Assembly (NCBI GenBank): GCA_013306675.1
Contig: JABLUY010000003.1
Coordinates: 70,896-134,895 of the forward strand
DNA length: 64,000 nucleotides
Direction of reading: 5' to 3'
DNA from: Thraustochytrium sp. TN22
Taxonomy: Eukaryota; Sar; Bigyra; Thraustochytrida; Thraustochytriidae
This document shows, one piece after another, positions 51,801 to 58,759 of the stretch. The translations under genes and the position numbers were made by a program. Below the pieces are notes generated by a model. It was given only the letters and a program-made list of their open reading frames with translations. It searched no databases and was not told the DNA's origin. Within the stretch, counting starts at the first letter, position 1; the number at the start of each line of letters is the position of its first letter.

Positions 51801-54386
51801 CGCGCCGGTCCGCGACGCCCCCGCGCCCGCGCCCTCGTTGGGGTCTCCTGCGGTGGCGGCGGCGTGGTCCGCAGCGGCCCCCTCGCCCGAGGAGGCCTCG
51901 CCGCCGGACTGTGTGGACGACGGGGCCGCATGATGTTGCTGGTGGTGCTTGGCGTGGCGGCCGCCCACGCGACTCATGAGCGGAATCTCGAGCTTCTGCA
52001 GCATGTGCGACTGGTCGAGGCCGTGCATCTGCGTCATCCAGTCCTGGTACATCTTCATGGCATAGTCCTCCAGAACCTGGACGAGCGTGTCATGCGCAAC
52101 CTTGACCTCCTCTGCCTCGCGCGTCTTGGTCAGGTAGTGGGAGGCGGCGTCGAGGAGAGCCCAGTCGCGCTCCGCGCGCTCCTGCAGGCCGCGCGCCCAG
52201 AGCGCGGCGCCGGCGAAGCGCGGATCGTCGGCGCGCAACGGCGGCGCGGCGCGCGACTGCTCGAACTCGGCGCGGATCTGGTCCAGCTCGCGACCGAAGA
52301 GCTGAAAGACCTCGGCGGTCTTCTTGGTGACGCAGCGCTTGATGGCGTCGCGCTTGGCGAGCTCGCTGAAGGCCTCGAGGAGGTCAACGCCGGCCGCCAC
52401 GGTGGTGACAGAGTCGAAAGCGCTGTTGATGACGTTTTGCATCATGACCTCGAGGTCCTTCATGCCGTTCTTGAGGTGGTTGTAGTCCTCGTGCCAGCGC
52501 GTAGCCTTCACGTCAAGCACGTCGTAGTCGAGGCCGCGCAGGTGGTCGACGTGCTTGGCGAACTGGTCCTCGATCTCCAGCAGTTGCTTGGCAATCTCTG
52601 TGCCTCGCGTGCCGCCAAAGACAGGGAGTGGCGCACGGACGCCGCGCGGCAGGTCTCTGGACTTGCGCGCGAACTGAATTTGGCCTTCGCACACCTCAAG
52701 CAGGTCGCGGCAGCGCTGCACGAAGGCATCGACCTGCGCGAAGATGCTGGCAATGTCAAAGTTCCAGTGCTTGGCCGGGTCCTTGGTGTGCATGGCAACG
52801 GCGTCGGCCGTGCGCTTGTACAGCTGCTTCCATGCAACGCCTCCGGCGATGGACTCGTGCAGCTGCACCATGGACGCCTCGACGTCGCCGTCAAAGATCT
52901 CGGAGAGACGTATCTTGGAGCAGCAGCAGCGAATGATCTCGTTGCTCACCTTGCGCAGGAGGCCCGTGAGGCGCTCCTCGCTGGTGTAGAACTTGGAGGC
53001 CGCACAAATGATGCGGATGCACGCGAGGATCTCGGGCAAAATCTTGGGGATGTCCGAGGGCTTGGCGCGCGAGAGCGAGAAGCACGGGTCGTACAACAGC
53101 GAGAGAAACTGGAGGTTGTCGGTGGCCTCGAGCGAGCCGCGCTGGATCATGTCCGCGATGCTTTGAAAAGGCGCCAGGTAGGAGGACTTGGCGCACTCCA
53201 GCACCGCGACAATCTGCTGGATCCCGCGCTTGCCGAGCTGCTCGCTGATGCCGCTCAGGTCCTGAGTGCGCGAGCGCCAGAACTGAATCTCCTCAAGCGG
53301 GCCTGAGGTCTCCGTGTTGGCGGCCATGTCCTGGTTGTTGACCACCTCCTTGATCTGACGCGTCCAGCGGATCATGGTCGACTCGAGGCGCTGGACGAGG
53401 TCCTTGTCGCGGGCGGCCTCCTCTGGGTCCTCCACGTTCTCCAACGGGATGTACAGGATGGTCTTGCCCTTGGACTGGTTCGTTGTCTCTGTCAAGGTGG
53501 CCACGAACTTGTGCAGCTGGCCGGCGAAGTCCTTGCGCACGCTCTCTGGCCACGACGCGTTGTCGCGAAACTGGCCGGCGAAGACCGTGTTCATGGCGCG
53601 CAGCAGCGAGCCCATTGCACTTAGCCCGCGGCCTTGCCCGCTCACACGCCCATACTTGACCAGGCGCCGGATGTTTTGTGCGGTAAGGGGCTTGCCCTCG
53701 GGCCGCACGAAGTACATGAACTCGTGCGCGCCGACAGCGCTCATTTCCTCGAGTAGGCCCGAGGCAGCACGCGCCGCGGCCGCACCGCCGACAACGCTTG
53801 CACTCGCGGGCACCGGGGTCGGGCTCTGTGACTGCGGTTGGTGCTCGGGTTCTTGTTCCTGCTGCTGCTGCTCCTGGTCCTGGTGGTGCTGCTGCTGCTG
53901 CTCCAGCGCCTGCCCGTCCGCGTCATAGTGGCGCTGCGCGTTGGCGCCCGTGCGCACGTGCACACCGTCGCGGCCGACAAAGACAACCAGCCGGTAGATA
54001 CTAGGGTTCGAAAGGAACTCAAGCACGGCGGAGTCGGCGGCGCCGTTCCACATGCGGCGCGTAAGGCTCGCAAGGTCCAGACGAGCCTTGACCCACTCCA
54101 GCATCTCTTGCGCGCCCTCGAAGAGCGTGTCCACGCCGCCCAGGCCCAGGAGCTCATCGTCGTTCGCGCGCTGCGGCTGGCGGTGCGGCTGCATACCCTC
54201 CTCGCCGGCGTCGGGTGGCGTCTTGCTCGCGTCACCCTCATCGTCCCCTTGTTCCGCCTTGGCGCGCTCCGCGCTGTCCTCGTCCGCAATCTCTCTCTTC
54301 ATCGCCAGGCCATCCTCCCGCTCCTCCTCCAGCTTACGCTCCTCCACGCGGCCGGACCCGCCGTCGAGGGCCTCCTCGCCCTCCAT
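39822..54386 (-). CDS. Axonemal dynein heavy chain, outer-arm type
   Basis: A single uninterrupted frame encodes 4854 residues, a complete axonemal dynein heavy chain. The tail (1 to about 1350) is preceded by an acidic/Gln-rich N-terminus. The linker is followed by AAA1 with P-loop GPAGTGKT (about 2087), AAA2 GKTLSGKS (about 2367), AAA3 GDTGTGKT (about 2728) and AAA4 GVGGSGRQS (about 3132, the axonemal form with Arg). The stalk coiled coils and microtubule-binding domain lie at about 3380-3670, then AAA5/6 and the C-terminal domain ending in YTCPLYMYPIRTGTRERPS (in part). The extreme N-terminal fold and the C-terminus suggest an outer-arm gamma/DNAH5-8-like chain, though beta-type is not excluded. 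Asp/Gly-rich inserts lie near 3010-3060 and 4020-4090. It is 200-350 residues longer than typical relatives, mainly through low-complexity additions. It implies a motile flagellated stage. Confidence 0.95.
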   Translation of the reverse strand: MEGEEALDGGSGRVEERKLEEEREDGLAMKREIADEDSAERAKAEQGDDEGDASKTPPDAGEEGMQPHRQPQRANDDELLGLGGVDTLFEGAQEMLEWVKARLDLASLTRRMWNGAADSAVLEFLSNPSIYRLVVFVGRDGVHVRTGANAQRHYDADGQALEQQQQHHQDQEQQQQEQEPEHQPQSQSPTPVPASASVVGGAAAARAASGLLEEMSAVGAHEFMYFVRPEGKPLTAQNIRRLVKYGRVSGQGRGLSAMGSLLRAMNTVFAGQFRDNASWPESVRKDFAGQLHKFVATLTETTNQSKGKTILYIPLENVEDPEEAARDKDLVQRLESTMIRWTRQIKEVVNNQDMAANTETSGPLEEIQFWRSRTQDLSGISEQLGKRGIQQIVAVLECAKSSYLAPFQSIADMIQRGSLEATDNLQFLSLLYDPCFSLSRAKPSDIPKILPEILACIRIICAASKFYTSEERLTGLLRKVSNEIIRCCCSKIRLSEIFDGDVEASMVQLHESIAGGVAWKQLYKRTADAVAMHTKDPAKHWNFDIASIFAQVDAFVQRCRDLLEVCEGQIQFARKSRDLPRGVRAPLPVFGGTRGTEIAKQLLEIEDQFAKHVDHLRGLDYDVLDVKATRWHEDYNHLKNGMKDLEVMMQNVINSAFDSVTTVAAGVDLLEAFSELAKRDAIKRCVTKKTAEVFQLFGRELDQIRAEFEQSRAAPPLRADDPRFAGAALWARGLQERAERDWALLDAASHYLTKTREAEEVKVAHDTLVQVLEDYAMKMYQDWMTQMHGLDQSHMLQKLEIPLMSRVGGRHAKHHQQHHAAPSSTQSGGEASSGEGAAADHAAATAGDPNEGAGAGASRTGAASGEGEGPGAAADGQQTTQHQQQEHAQLQLHKDGAGLLVCNFDRFLLRLFEEVRGWEKFNGTVQIPYVAHDISNRKDDLRVSREYVMLVVRDYNAVISDLNAEERRLFQEHIRRLDRRIAPGLSKLTWAAKGTIEWYVRDACKTCAETHKIVRDFKARKASLIRQCKAIGTSLLIDIQRNTVYEGAAFAARQSDHRDRTCQRFESAHAAITTTLEELRQNFEGHPVEVQHEWQKFVAKTDKMLGDALRQAVKRSLQELARVINGDNKTEPQQLFKINVVLENNNVAFFPTMMELTQKINIVCKDLISAVKVVPRLKDVTADPEKQSELEAERARQRRRYYDSISNDEDILKIMVQVMNGMSSCATELQKYLTYWDKYRPLWDLDKDAFIRRYAKANRPLAQYDVDITRYREQQGDIQAEDMTSAINFVNIDCNLLKSSLISHCMQWQNKLTGLLNQNARAELEELHAMFAKHSATLLSKPLNLDELSDKIHLKDELMAERAAIEARFEPLEAKYQTLAKFDVQVSDAETHKLTTLPETWTHFTTVLEQSEGTLQREKQNMKKDLESALTSFTTRVDAFREEATARLPYGSDFESEEAFALLEECRAKCASVRDNEERLKPGLGIFQIDLPESEELAWTETELGVLTQIWQLKHDWTEQWKQWKDNKFDDLVLGDMEMSAAQYTKSIGKLAREKGYQGSAGGAKKFGSYQVLKELIDQFRQTLPLIQDLKNPAIRVRHWNQLKTEIQKDFDPFAATFTLAAVFSLGLHMHGEFISEMSANANKELAIEQSLKTIEETWSTINIEMGEYKDVYWKVKSTEEMFTQLEDNQVALSTMKASKFFVSFKDKIERWEHNLSSVSEVVDLLLQVQRQWMYLESIFMASEDIQRQLPTESKLFAQVNDDYKRVTQQIVDEPNAVRACTREGILDTLTGMDAKLEKIQKSLDQYLETKRQSFPRFYFLSNDDLLEILGQQKDPTQVQKHIKKCFVGIKLLTLVAPGKQGNKTYEAHAMISNDGEKVGLARPVVVDGPVEMWLNDVEARMFDTVAKQCGLTLQAHRGKKEKWIKDWPGQLLITVGAIAWTAECTRALETMMKGNNKSALKQAKKKQVSYLNRLADMVRGQLTRIERSKLVALITMEIHNRDVQDRMIKANCQSIHDFDWLSQLRFYWNKDEGEFGGLIVRQTNQSIEFGYEYQGNNGRLVVTPLTDRCVLTLVTALALNRGGAPAGPAGTGKTETVKDLGKNLAKYVVVFNCSDSMDYKSVGRMFSGLVQTGGWGCFDEFNRIQIEVLSVIAQQVMSIMNAIAARKRRFNFMGIEVRCRWSCGIFITMNPGYAGRTELPDNLAALFRPVSMMVPDLALIAEVMLAAEGFRDAKPLAKKTTTLYALMIQQLSKQDHYDFGLRSLRGVLMCAGALKRADASVSEELILLRALRDMNVPKFIREDMELFLLLINDLFPGMETPPSEQGELIVAMRESLSVRGLQVHEGIVAKSVQLYESKLTRHCNMVVGKTLSGKSVGWKCLSDATTAMAKRVPEEFQPVREYVLNPKSVTMNELYGAFDLATFEWSDGILSNVFRACAQDERPDEKWIILDGPVDTLWIESMNTVMDDNKTLTLINGDRIGMSSSMSLLFEVRDLSVASPATVSRAGMIYFDVDDLGWGPFTTSWIERRLDAEDERGGSAGRAQQQQQGGDEDGKLGRGTRSKFLAGLFAKYCLPLLAFKARKVTELIPVTDFNAVISLCNLYDCLATPENDVCPFASPEEYLALSEKWFVFCAVWSLGGSADTEGRKAFDGCLRDIDSTFPPAELVYDYFVDTKAKEWKLWDERVPSGWRPQRGIEFAKITVPTVDTVRNAFVVETLLQGNKATMLVGDTGTGKTVLAGQMLDQFTGGEGGKFAKLVVNFSSATTSLTTQEIIEGSMEKRSKDKFGPPGGKQLICFVDDFNMPRKDLFGSQPPLELIRQWIDYGGWYERAKQTWRFIMDMQLMVAMGPPGGGRSVISGRLQSRFNLINFTAPKSRDMERIFASILVPKLADFDEEVKGLGESLAKATVQLYFAVSATFLPTPAKSHYLFNMRDVSRITQGLLLADRAATDTKEAFMRMWIHESMRVFADRFISYDDVRVFQGLLHDQLSSVFSGSFHDLVPAEDDDEPAEADGDDGDDGGGADGGGGGGGGDGGEGGEGGEAAAKEARKPPAGPLFCDFLSEPVGTAEDAKAPYEEVTDRAKLKIFFEEKLEDYNMEPGFIPMDLVLFKDAIGHVCRISRVIKQPRGNCMLVGVGGSGRQSLSRLAAYTCEQKVFQIEISKQYRSAEFHEDLKSLYMMAGGEDKPTAFIFSDTQLKEESFLEDLNNILSSGEVPNLYTKDEKMAVFEAVRPAAKKAGVIETADKLWEFFIERTRTNLHIILCMSPVGDGFRNRCRMYPALVNCTTIDFFHPWPADALTEVAARFLSDTKLGHGEKEEVVLKRRIGRVFAFTHESVTRASETMLMELKRHNYVTPTNYLELVKSYRELVEEKLREIGENRAKLSGGLTKLEEGKAQVEEMSVELEAKKVVVAEAQKECEELLVVIVGEQRSADERKKQVEAQAARISTEEAECKVIAEDAEKDLGKALPALESAMAEVDKLDKGSISEVKAYASPPPAVEMVLNAVMLIFNLKPDWATAKKKISEPNFLAQIKSFDKDNVQNKTLTKLKAYTNRPDFTADQVRTKSLAAAALCTWVLAIELYSVVFREVAPKRAKLKGAMDKLASAQAQLKSAQDELAIVIAKVDELNDKYTTSVNQKNALRDEAESLENKLDRADKLVSGLSGERVRWEASIGTFDKSMHDLAGDALVAAAFLSYAGPFDTVYRERLVKQWLAATQRLGVPFSPGFDFADFLAKPTDVRNWNLAGLPGDNFSVENGVITTRGRRWPLMIDPQGQANKWIKNANKDVVICTLKQPDFVRKLETALQLGQAYLLQDVGEELDPTIEPVLTKSIIKMGNRKVIKLGDKEIDYADEFRFFVTTKLNNPHYTPEVSTKVTLINFAVKMQGLEDQLLGEVVRAEEPKLEKQKAELVIKVAEGKNALVELENSILKSLAEAQGSLLDDEELVETLAVSKRTSEAVTHQLIVAEQTEVQIDATRQGYRPVATRAAILYFVLNDLSNVDPMYQFSLAAYNELFNGSIVRSRKSSGPGGGGGDGDGGASDGGDEGGAEGAGGGDGGGDGGGDGGGEDGGAGGGGAASASLEARIQEINDFHTYAVYCYACRGLFERHKILLSLQICIKTMQHENKLPKSELDFLLRGGNVVDRSDQRPNPAKELLDANAWDNVTELDKLPAFNGLAGSFEQNRREWAKWILSPVPEAESLPGEWDNKLTELQRMLIVRSLRLDRSLNASVNFIANNIGVRYVEPPPFNLRAVFESSVPAMPIIFVLSPGVDPTKQVYDLAESLGKKVGDCSLGQGQAPVATKLINDGLTEGNWVFLANCHLAASWLPELEKIIEDYREGKTYHPDYRLWLSSKPTPQFPLAILQAGIKQTTEPPRGIRANLIRLYNLGTEEEFSRCAQPVNYHKLHFCLSWFHALLLERRKFRSLGFNVPYAFNDSDFGISAALIEMYLDEYEQVPWDAIQYLIGEANYGGRITDDWDRRLCRTYVSQYFNDMAVTEDNFRMCALDTYYMPDDGELGAYKAHVASFPLDDPPEAFGQHPNADIASMMTDSKDILGTLLSLQPRVVSAGGESDDDKVLAMVRDLMKKVPKPMDAYEAKQTMNSRSDPAPLKSVLLQEIDRYNILLAVLGASLRGLESGIQGITLITSELEAVFNAMLAGLVPEAWSASYPSVKPLGSWVRDLMDRIDFIQSWLDGGQLPKTFWLAGFTYPTGFLTGLLQTTARKNGVSIDSLSWEFPVLATEISGIAQGPKEGAYMHGMFLEGARWNLEGSCLDDANPMELIADMPIVHFKPVEGKRKPATKAVYTCPLYMYPIRTGTRERPSFVVGVQLDAGAVDASFWVKRGTALLLAHGN

Positions 54387-54811
54387 GACGACGATGTCAC
54401 TGCCCGGCGCCGCCCCCAGCTACCGGTCGCAAGGCAAGGGAGTGAGTGCGTGCGTCCGGAGACCGACGAAGTCGAGACGAACCGGAGCCCCTGCCCGCGC
54501 CGACCGAGGCGGCCGCGTGCGAGCCGCCGCCGCGCGCCGCCGCCGCCGCCGCCTGGCCGCCGCGCGCCGCCGCGGCTTTGAAATTTGAACGTGGCCCTCC
54601 CTCCCTCCCTCCCTCCCTCCCTCGCTCTCCGTGCCGCTGCCCAACATGCGCTGCGCTGCTCTGCACTACATTCGGGCCAGGCCCCCGGCCTAACGGCCAG
54701 GAGGTCCCGGAAAGCGGGACCGGCGGCGGCGGGCTGGCCTGGCCTGGGTCGCGGGCGGGGCGCGCCGACGCCGCGCGGCAGGCAAGGAGCGAGCGAGCGG
54801 GCGAGCGAGCG
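54387..54811. promoter_or_regulatory. Divergent promoter region with CCCT and GAGC repeats
   Basis: This 425-bp gap lies between the dynein start and the orphan gene. It contains a CCCT/CTCC tract (54596-54623) and a GAGC tract (54787-54811) that runs directly into the orphan start codon. Confidence 0.5.
54787..54811. repeat. GAGC microsatellite abutting start codon
   Basis: A GAGC tract (with one GGGC) runs directly into the ATG at 54812. Confidence 0.9.
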
Positions 54812-55693
54812 ATGCGGGCCGCGCTGCGCCCGCCCGCGCCGAGCGCGTGCCTGCGCAGGCAGTGCGTGCAGCAGGCGCGGTGCTCGTGCGCGAGGAGGCG
54901 CATGACGCGCGCAGCGCAGATTCTTAGGGCGAGACCGGACCTGCGAACGCAGACGCTCGTCGTCACCGTGGAGAGGGACGCAGCGACGGTGGCGGAGGTG
55001 CGCTGCCTGGAGGGGATCACCACGGTGAGTGACGTGCTGCGCGCAGCCGGTGTCCTTGTGCAGAATTACTGCCTCGTGCGTGAGGCGGGGCCTAGGCACA
55101 GTGGCAGGCTCGACGCGAACCGCGTGCTCTCCGAAGTGGTTGGGTCGGGCGAGACGCTCCGCGCCCTCTCGTTTGACGAGGCGTTGCTGTGGTCCTTTGA
55201 GCAGCAGCAGCAGCAGCAAAAACAACAACAACAACAGCAGCGGGAGCAGGAGCAGGCCGCTCCTGTCACGTCTGCAAGCCCTCGAAGGAAAAGCTCAGCC
55301 AGAAGCATGCGTCACCCAGCGCGGACTCTGCGTGCCGGGCCCGTGGTGACTCGGGCCGTATCCGCGGAGACTGTACGTCCACAGCCACGACGGCCGGCGC
55401 ATCCTAGCCTCGCCCAGCTCGGGCTCACTCAAGAGCTCATCAAGCAAGGGGGCACAACCGGTGTTGCGGCCATGGGCGGCCACGGTCCGGCCACTGAGGA
55501 CGAGCTCGCTGGCGCGGCCACATCCTCAGACTCGTCGAAGCTACCGTTTCGGCCTTTTCCACCTGGACCCATGCGATTTCCTGAGTTCAAGGCGCGAAAC
55601 CTCAAGGGCTCTGCCGTTGAACATGCCCGCAAGGTACACCGAGACCGTGAGGTTCGCAACAAAGCCAAACGATGGCCGCCCGCGATCCCATGA
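54812..55693 (+). CDS. Hypothetical polyQ protein
   Basis: The protein is 293 residues from ATG 54812; an ATG at 54902 is an alternative, and the frame is also open further upstream in repeat sequence. The N-terminus is Arg/Cys-rich. Residues about 45-130 look folded, with alternating hydrophobic strands (TLVVTVERD, VSDVLRAAGVLVQNYCLV, LDANRVLSEVV, LRALSFDEAL), perhaps a ubiquitin-like or DIX/RA-like beta-grasp, but I cannot assign it. A Gln-rich stretch (about 131-146) follows, then Ser/Arg/Pro disorder. A basic C-terminus has FPEFKARNLKGSA. No known family is recognised. The folded segment and position between real genes argue that it is genuine. Confidence 0.55.
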   Translation: MRAALRPPAPSACLRRQCVQQARCSCARRRMTRAAQILRARPDLRTQTLVVTVERDAATVAEVRCLEGITTVSDVLRAAGVLVQNYCLVREAGPRHSGRLDANRVLSEVVGSGETLRALSFDEALLWSFEQQQQQQKQQQQQQREQEQAAPVTSASPRRKSSARSMRHPARTLRAGPVVTRAVSAETVRPQPRRPAHPSLAQLGLTQELIKQGGTTGVAAMGGHGPATEDELAGAATSSDSSKLPFRPFPPGPMRFPEFKARNLKGSAVEHARKVHRDREVRNKAKRWPPAIP

Positions 55694-56059
55694 GACCAGC
55701 CAGACTCTTGGGCATTGCAGCACAGTGCACTGCGCTATATCCCCATGGCCTTGCGTCGTACTGACAGTGATACCTGGGACAGACTTCGTGACAGTGCAGA
55801 AAATGCAAGGTCACTCCAGCGGAGAGGTACGCGCTGCGCCCCCGTGCTTGCGCAGACGAGCGCCAGCGACCGCGACTCGCAAGCCTGGCCGGCCGGCGGC
55901 AGCGCGCAGTATCGCGACGGCGGCGCCGCGGCGCCGCGGCACGAGCGGCGCTAGCTACGCGCAGCCAGCCTACGCGCAGCCAACCTGGCTTTGGGCAGCG
56001 CGGTGAGAAGGCAGACAGACAGGCAGGCAGTGCGGCAGTGCGGCATTTCGAAGTCCACC
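55694..56059. other. Intergenic region between co-directional genes
   Basis: This 366-bp gap lies between the orphan gene and the thioesterase-like gene. It is moderately GC-rich with GCGGCGCCGC stretches and CTACGCGCAGCCA direct repeats (about 55954-55982). No gene is supported. Confidence 0.5.
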
Positions 56060-56695
56060 ATGGAGCTGAGCCGTGGGCAGCTGGCGTACGCTCGCGGCGC
56101 GCTGGCCGGCAGCGTGCTGACGTGGTCGTTGCTGTACTTGGCCGGGTACGCGCCGCTGTGGTTTGGGCCGGAGCGCAAGTTCTGGTCGAGGGCGCTGGAG
56201 GACGATCCGGAGGCGTCGCGGAAACTGGAGGAGCTGGAGCGCGACCCGACGCTGTGGAAGCACCGCATGCGCACGAGCACGCGCAACTTCATTGAGGTGC
56301 ACTCGTCGACGGCGGAACGGCGTATCGCCAAAGTTCTTTTTCTCGACAAGGCGCTCACGCGGCTGTGCGGCATCATCCGATTTGGCGCGGACGTGGAGGG
56401 CCCGCCGCGCAGCGTGCACGGCGGCTGCTCGGCCGCCGTCATTGACGCCTGCCTGGGTACGCTGGCGCAGCACGTGTCGATCGTGCCGTGTCTGACGGCC
56501 AATCTGGACGTCAACTATCGCGAGAAGATCCCGCTTGGCTCTACGGTTGGGATTGAGTGCTGGCACGACAAGACCGAGGGCCGCAAGGTGCACCTGCTCT
56601 TCAAGGTGTACAAGCTTGGAAAGGATGACGAGTCCCAGGTCTATATCGAGGGCAAGGCGCTTTTTCTGCGCGTGGGTACCTCTCTGATTCTCTGA
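56060..56695 (+). CDS. HotDog-fold thioesterase with N-terminal membrane segment
   Basis: The 211-residue protein resembles PaaI/THEM4-like acyl-CoA thioesterases. A hydrophobic segment at about 13-35 precedes a helical linker (40-70). The HotDog fold starts near 75. The active-site helix GPPRSVHGGCSAAVIDACLG includes the HGG motif (120-122) and Asp129, the position that acts as nucleophile or base in the family. LTANLDVNYREKIPLG is the typical central strand. The ATG at 56060 has an excellent context (ccaccATGg); an in-frame ATG-less extension upstream is rejected. It may hydrolyse acyl-CoA at a membrane, perhaps mitochondrial or ER. Substrate cannot be inferred. It converges on the Hsp70 gene with 126 bp between stops. 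Confidence 0.82.
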   Translation: MELSRGQLAYARGALAGSVLTWSLLYLAGYAPLWFGPERKFWSRALEDDPEASRKLEELERDPTLWKHRMRTSTRNFIEVHSSTAERRIAKVLFLDKALTRLCGIIRFGADVEGPPRSVHGGCSAAVIDACLGTLAQHVSIVPCLTANLDVNYREKIPLGSTVGIECWHDKTEGRKVHLLFKVYKLGKDDESQVYIEGKALFLRVGTSLIL

Positions 56696-56821
56696 TTTGT
56701 GCACACGAGTATCCGACGCGGCGGACTCGGATGCCACATTCTTTTCTTCTTCATTATTTGGGTTTGTGTGAACCAATAGACAGAACCATTCCTCCTTCTA
56801 ACCTTGAATTCCTCCTCCGCC

Positions 56822-58759
56822 TTAGCTCTCGCGAAGGTCAACGGGAGGCGGGAAGTAGATCTTGAGCGCTACAAAGGCCGCAAAGAGGAGCACGAGCAGG
56901 GCGCCGAGCATGTTGAGGTCGGGCCCGCCGTGGTCCTCGTCAGAGATGGGCTTACCGTCGGCGCCGCGCGTCGTGGCGTCCACCACGAGCGTGCCATCGC
57001 CAGTGACCTCGAAGGTGACGTCGACCGAGGCTTCACCCTGGCGAAGACGGCTGCCACCGTGCACCGGGAAGTTCTGACAGCCGACCCAGCGGTTCTGGCG
57101 CGCCTCGGACTCCTCACCCTCGAAAATGTCAAGCGTGATGGCGCGCTGAAAGTCCGCGTGCGTGCCAAAAGTGCGCGTAGCGCGGCACGGGATTTTCGCG
57201 TTGCGTTCCAGTAGCGGCACGAAGGCGCCAGAGGCAGCCTCCACGCCGATGGAGTAGGGCAGCGCGTCGAGCATGAGGACCTTGGCGAGCTTGTATGAGT
57301 CGACGCCGCTGAGGATGGCGGCCTGGATGGCGGCGCCCTGAGAGACGGCACGGTCCGCCTCCACGCTGAGGCAGAGGTCTTCTACTCGGGTCTCCTCCTG
57401 CACAAGGGCGCGCAGCCAGGGCATCTTGGTGGAGAGGCCGACCAGGACGACCTCGTCGATGGCGACGCTGGCATCCCGAGCGTCGGCCAGAATGCCGCGC
57501 AGGACGACCCGCACGCGGGCCTTGAGTGGGTCCAGGAGCTTCTCAAAGTCGTCGCGCGAAATGTCGACCTCGTCCGTGAGCCAGGCATGATCGTCGGTTG
57601 TGAGCGTGCGCTTGGCTTGCTCGCAGCCGGAGCGCAGCTTGTCCTTTTCCGCAGGCGCGAGAGAGGCAAGCGGCGTGTCTCGGAGGCCGCAGACGTGTGT
57701 CATGAGCGCCTCGTCCACATCGTCGCCCCCGAGGTGGTTGTCGCCACGAATCGCGATGGCCTCGAACTTGCCGTTGGCGATGCGCAGCAGGGAGACATCA
57801 AAGGTGCCGCCCCCCATGTCCACCACGAGCACCACCTTGGAGCCCGCCAAGAATAGGCCGTACGACATAGCCGCCGCCATCTGCGCAGGGTCTGATAGCG
57901 TGAGTCTGTGTCTCCGACTGGCTTTGGAGAGGCAGCTAAACGTACCGGTTCCGAGAGCAGGCGAAGGACCTTGAGGCCGGCCATCTCCCCAGCGCGGCGC
58001 GTGGCCGCGCGCTGGCGCTCGTTGAAGAAGGCCGGGACGGTGATGACGGCGTGCGTCACGGTGGTCTTGCCACGCTTGACATACTCCTGCGCAACGTCGA
58101 CGAGGTAGCCGAGGATGGCGGTCGCCACCTCCTCGGGCTCAACGCCCGCGGCGGCACCAGACCACGCGGAGGTTTTGCCAGCGGTGATGAGGATCTGGTC
58201 TCGCGCACGGCCCTCGCACAGGCCGTAGGCGAGCGCGTTCTTCTCCTCCTGGCCGATGTCAGGGAAGCGGCGGCCCACGAGCCGCTTCGAGCCGCGCACG
58301 AGCACGCCGGCCGTGCCGCTGGCGGCGGCGGCCTCGGCAGCATCCAAGGCTTCCTGGCCTACGGCCGAGATCGCGTTGCGGTCATCGAGCCAGACGACCG
58401 AGGGCACGGTTTTGAGCCCGGTCTTGACGCACTTGATGGTTTTGGCCCTGGCCTTGTCCTCCACCCAGAGCGACACGCAAGAGTTTGTCGTGCCGAGGTC
58501 AATGCCCACCTGTCACCCGAGAGGAGAGGAAACGCGAGCACAGCACGCGAGCGAGCATGCGAGCAAACGGAAGCAGCGAGCGGAAGAGCGTACGCGAGCT
58601 TGGCGAGTGAGTATGCGAGCAGGACAAGCCGCGCAGGCGCATCTGACCGAGGCATGCCTCGCAAGATGGGAGAATTGGTCAACTCACAGCGACCTGGCCA
58701 GGACCCAGGACGGGCGCACCACGGGCGGCGCGCTCGCTGTCGGTCCAGACGGCCTCCAT
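56822..58759 (-). CDS. Lidless, C-terminally membrane-anchored Hsp70 (3 exons)
   Basis: Exons read by eye are 58688-58759, 57946-58509 and 56822-57880. Introns are 58510-58687 (178 nt, GTGAGT...CAG) and 57881-57945 (65 nt, GTACGT...CAG), both in phase 0. The spliced product is 564 residues. The nucleotide-binding domain shows GIDLGTTNS (26-34), VDMGGGTFD (232-240) and VLVGLSTKMP (357-366, canonical GGSTR altered). The beta substrate-binding domain starts near 415 (LDALPYSIGVE) and reaches about 520. The helical lid and EEVD/HDEL tail are missing; instead a hydrophobic segment (about 535-552) and a short tail PPPVDLRES end the protein. No signal peptide is seen in exon 1, so it would be tail-anchored with the ATPase facing the cytosol unless an upstream exon exists. 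It is head-to-head with MANF. Exon 1 start is the least certain part. Confidence 0.82.
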
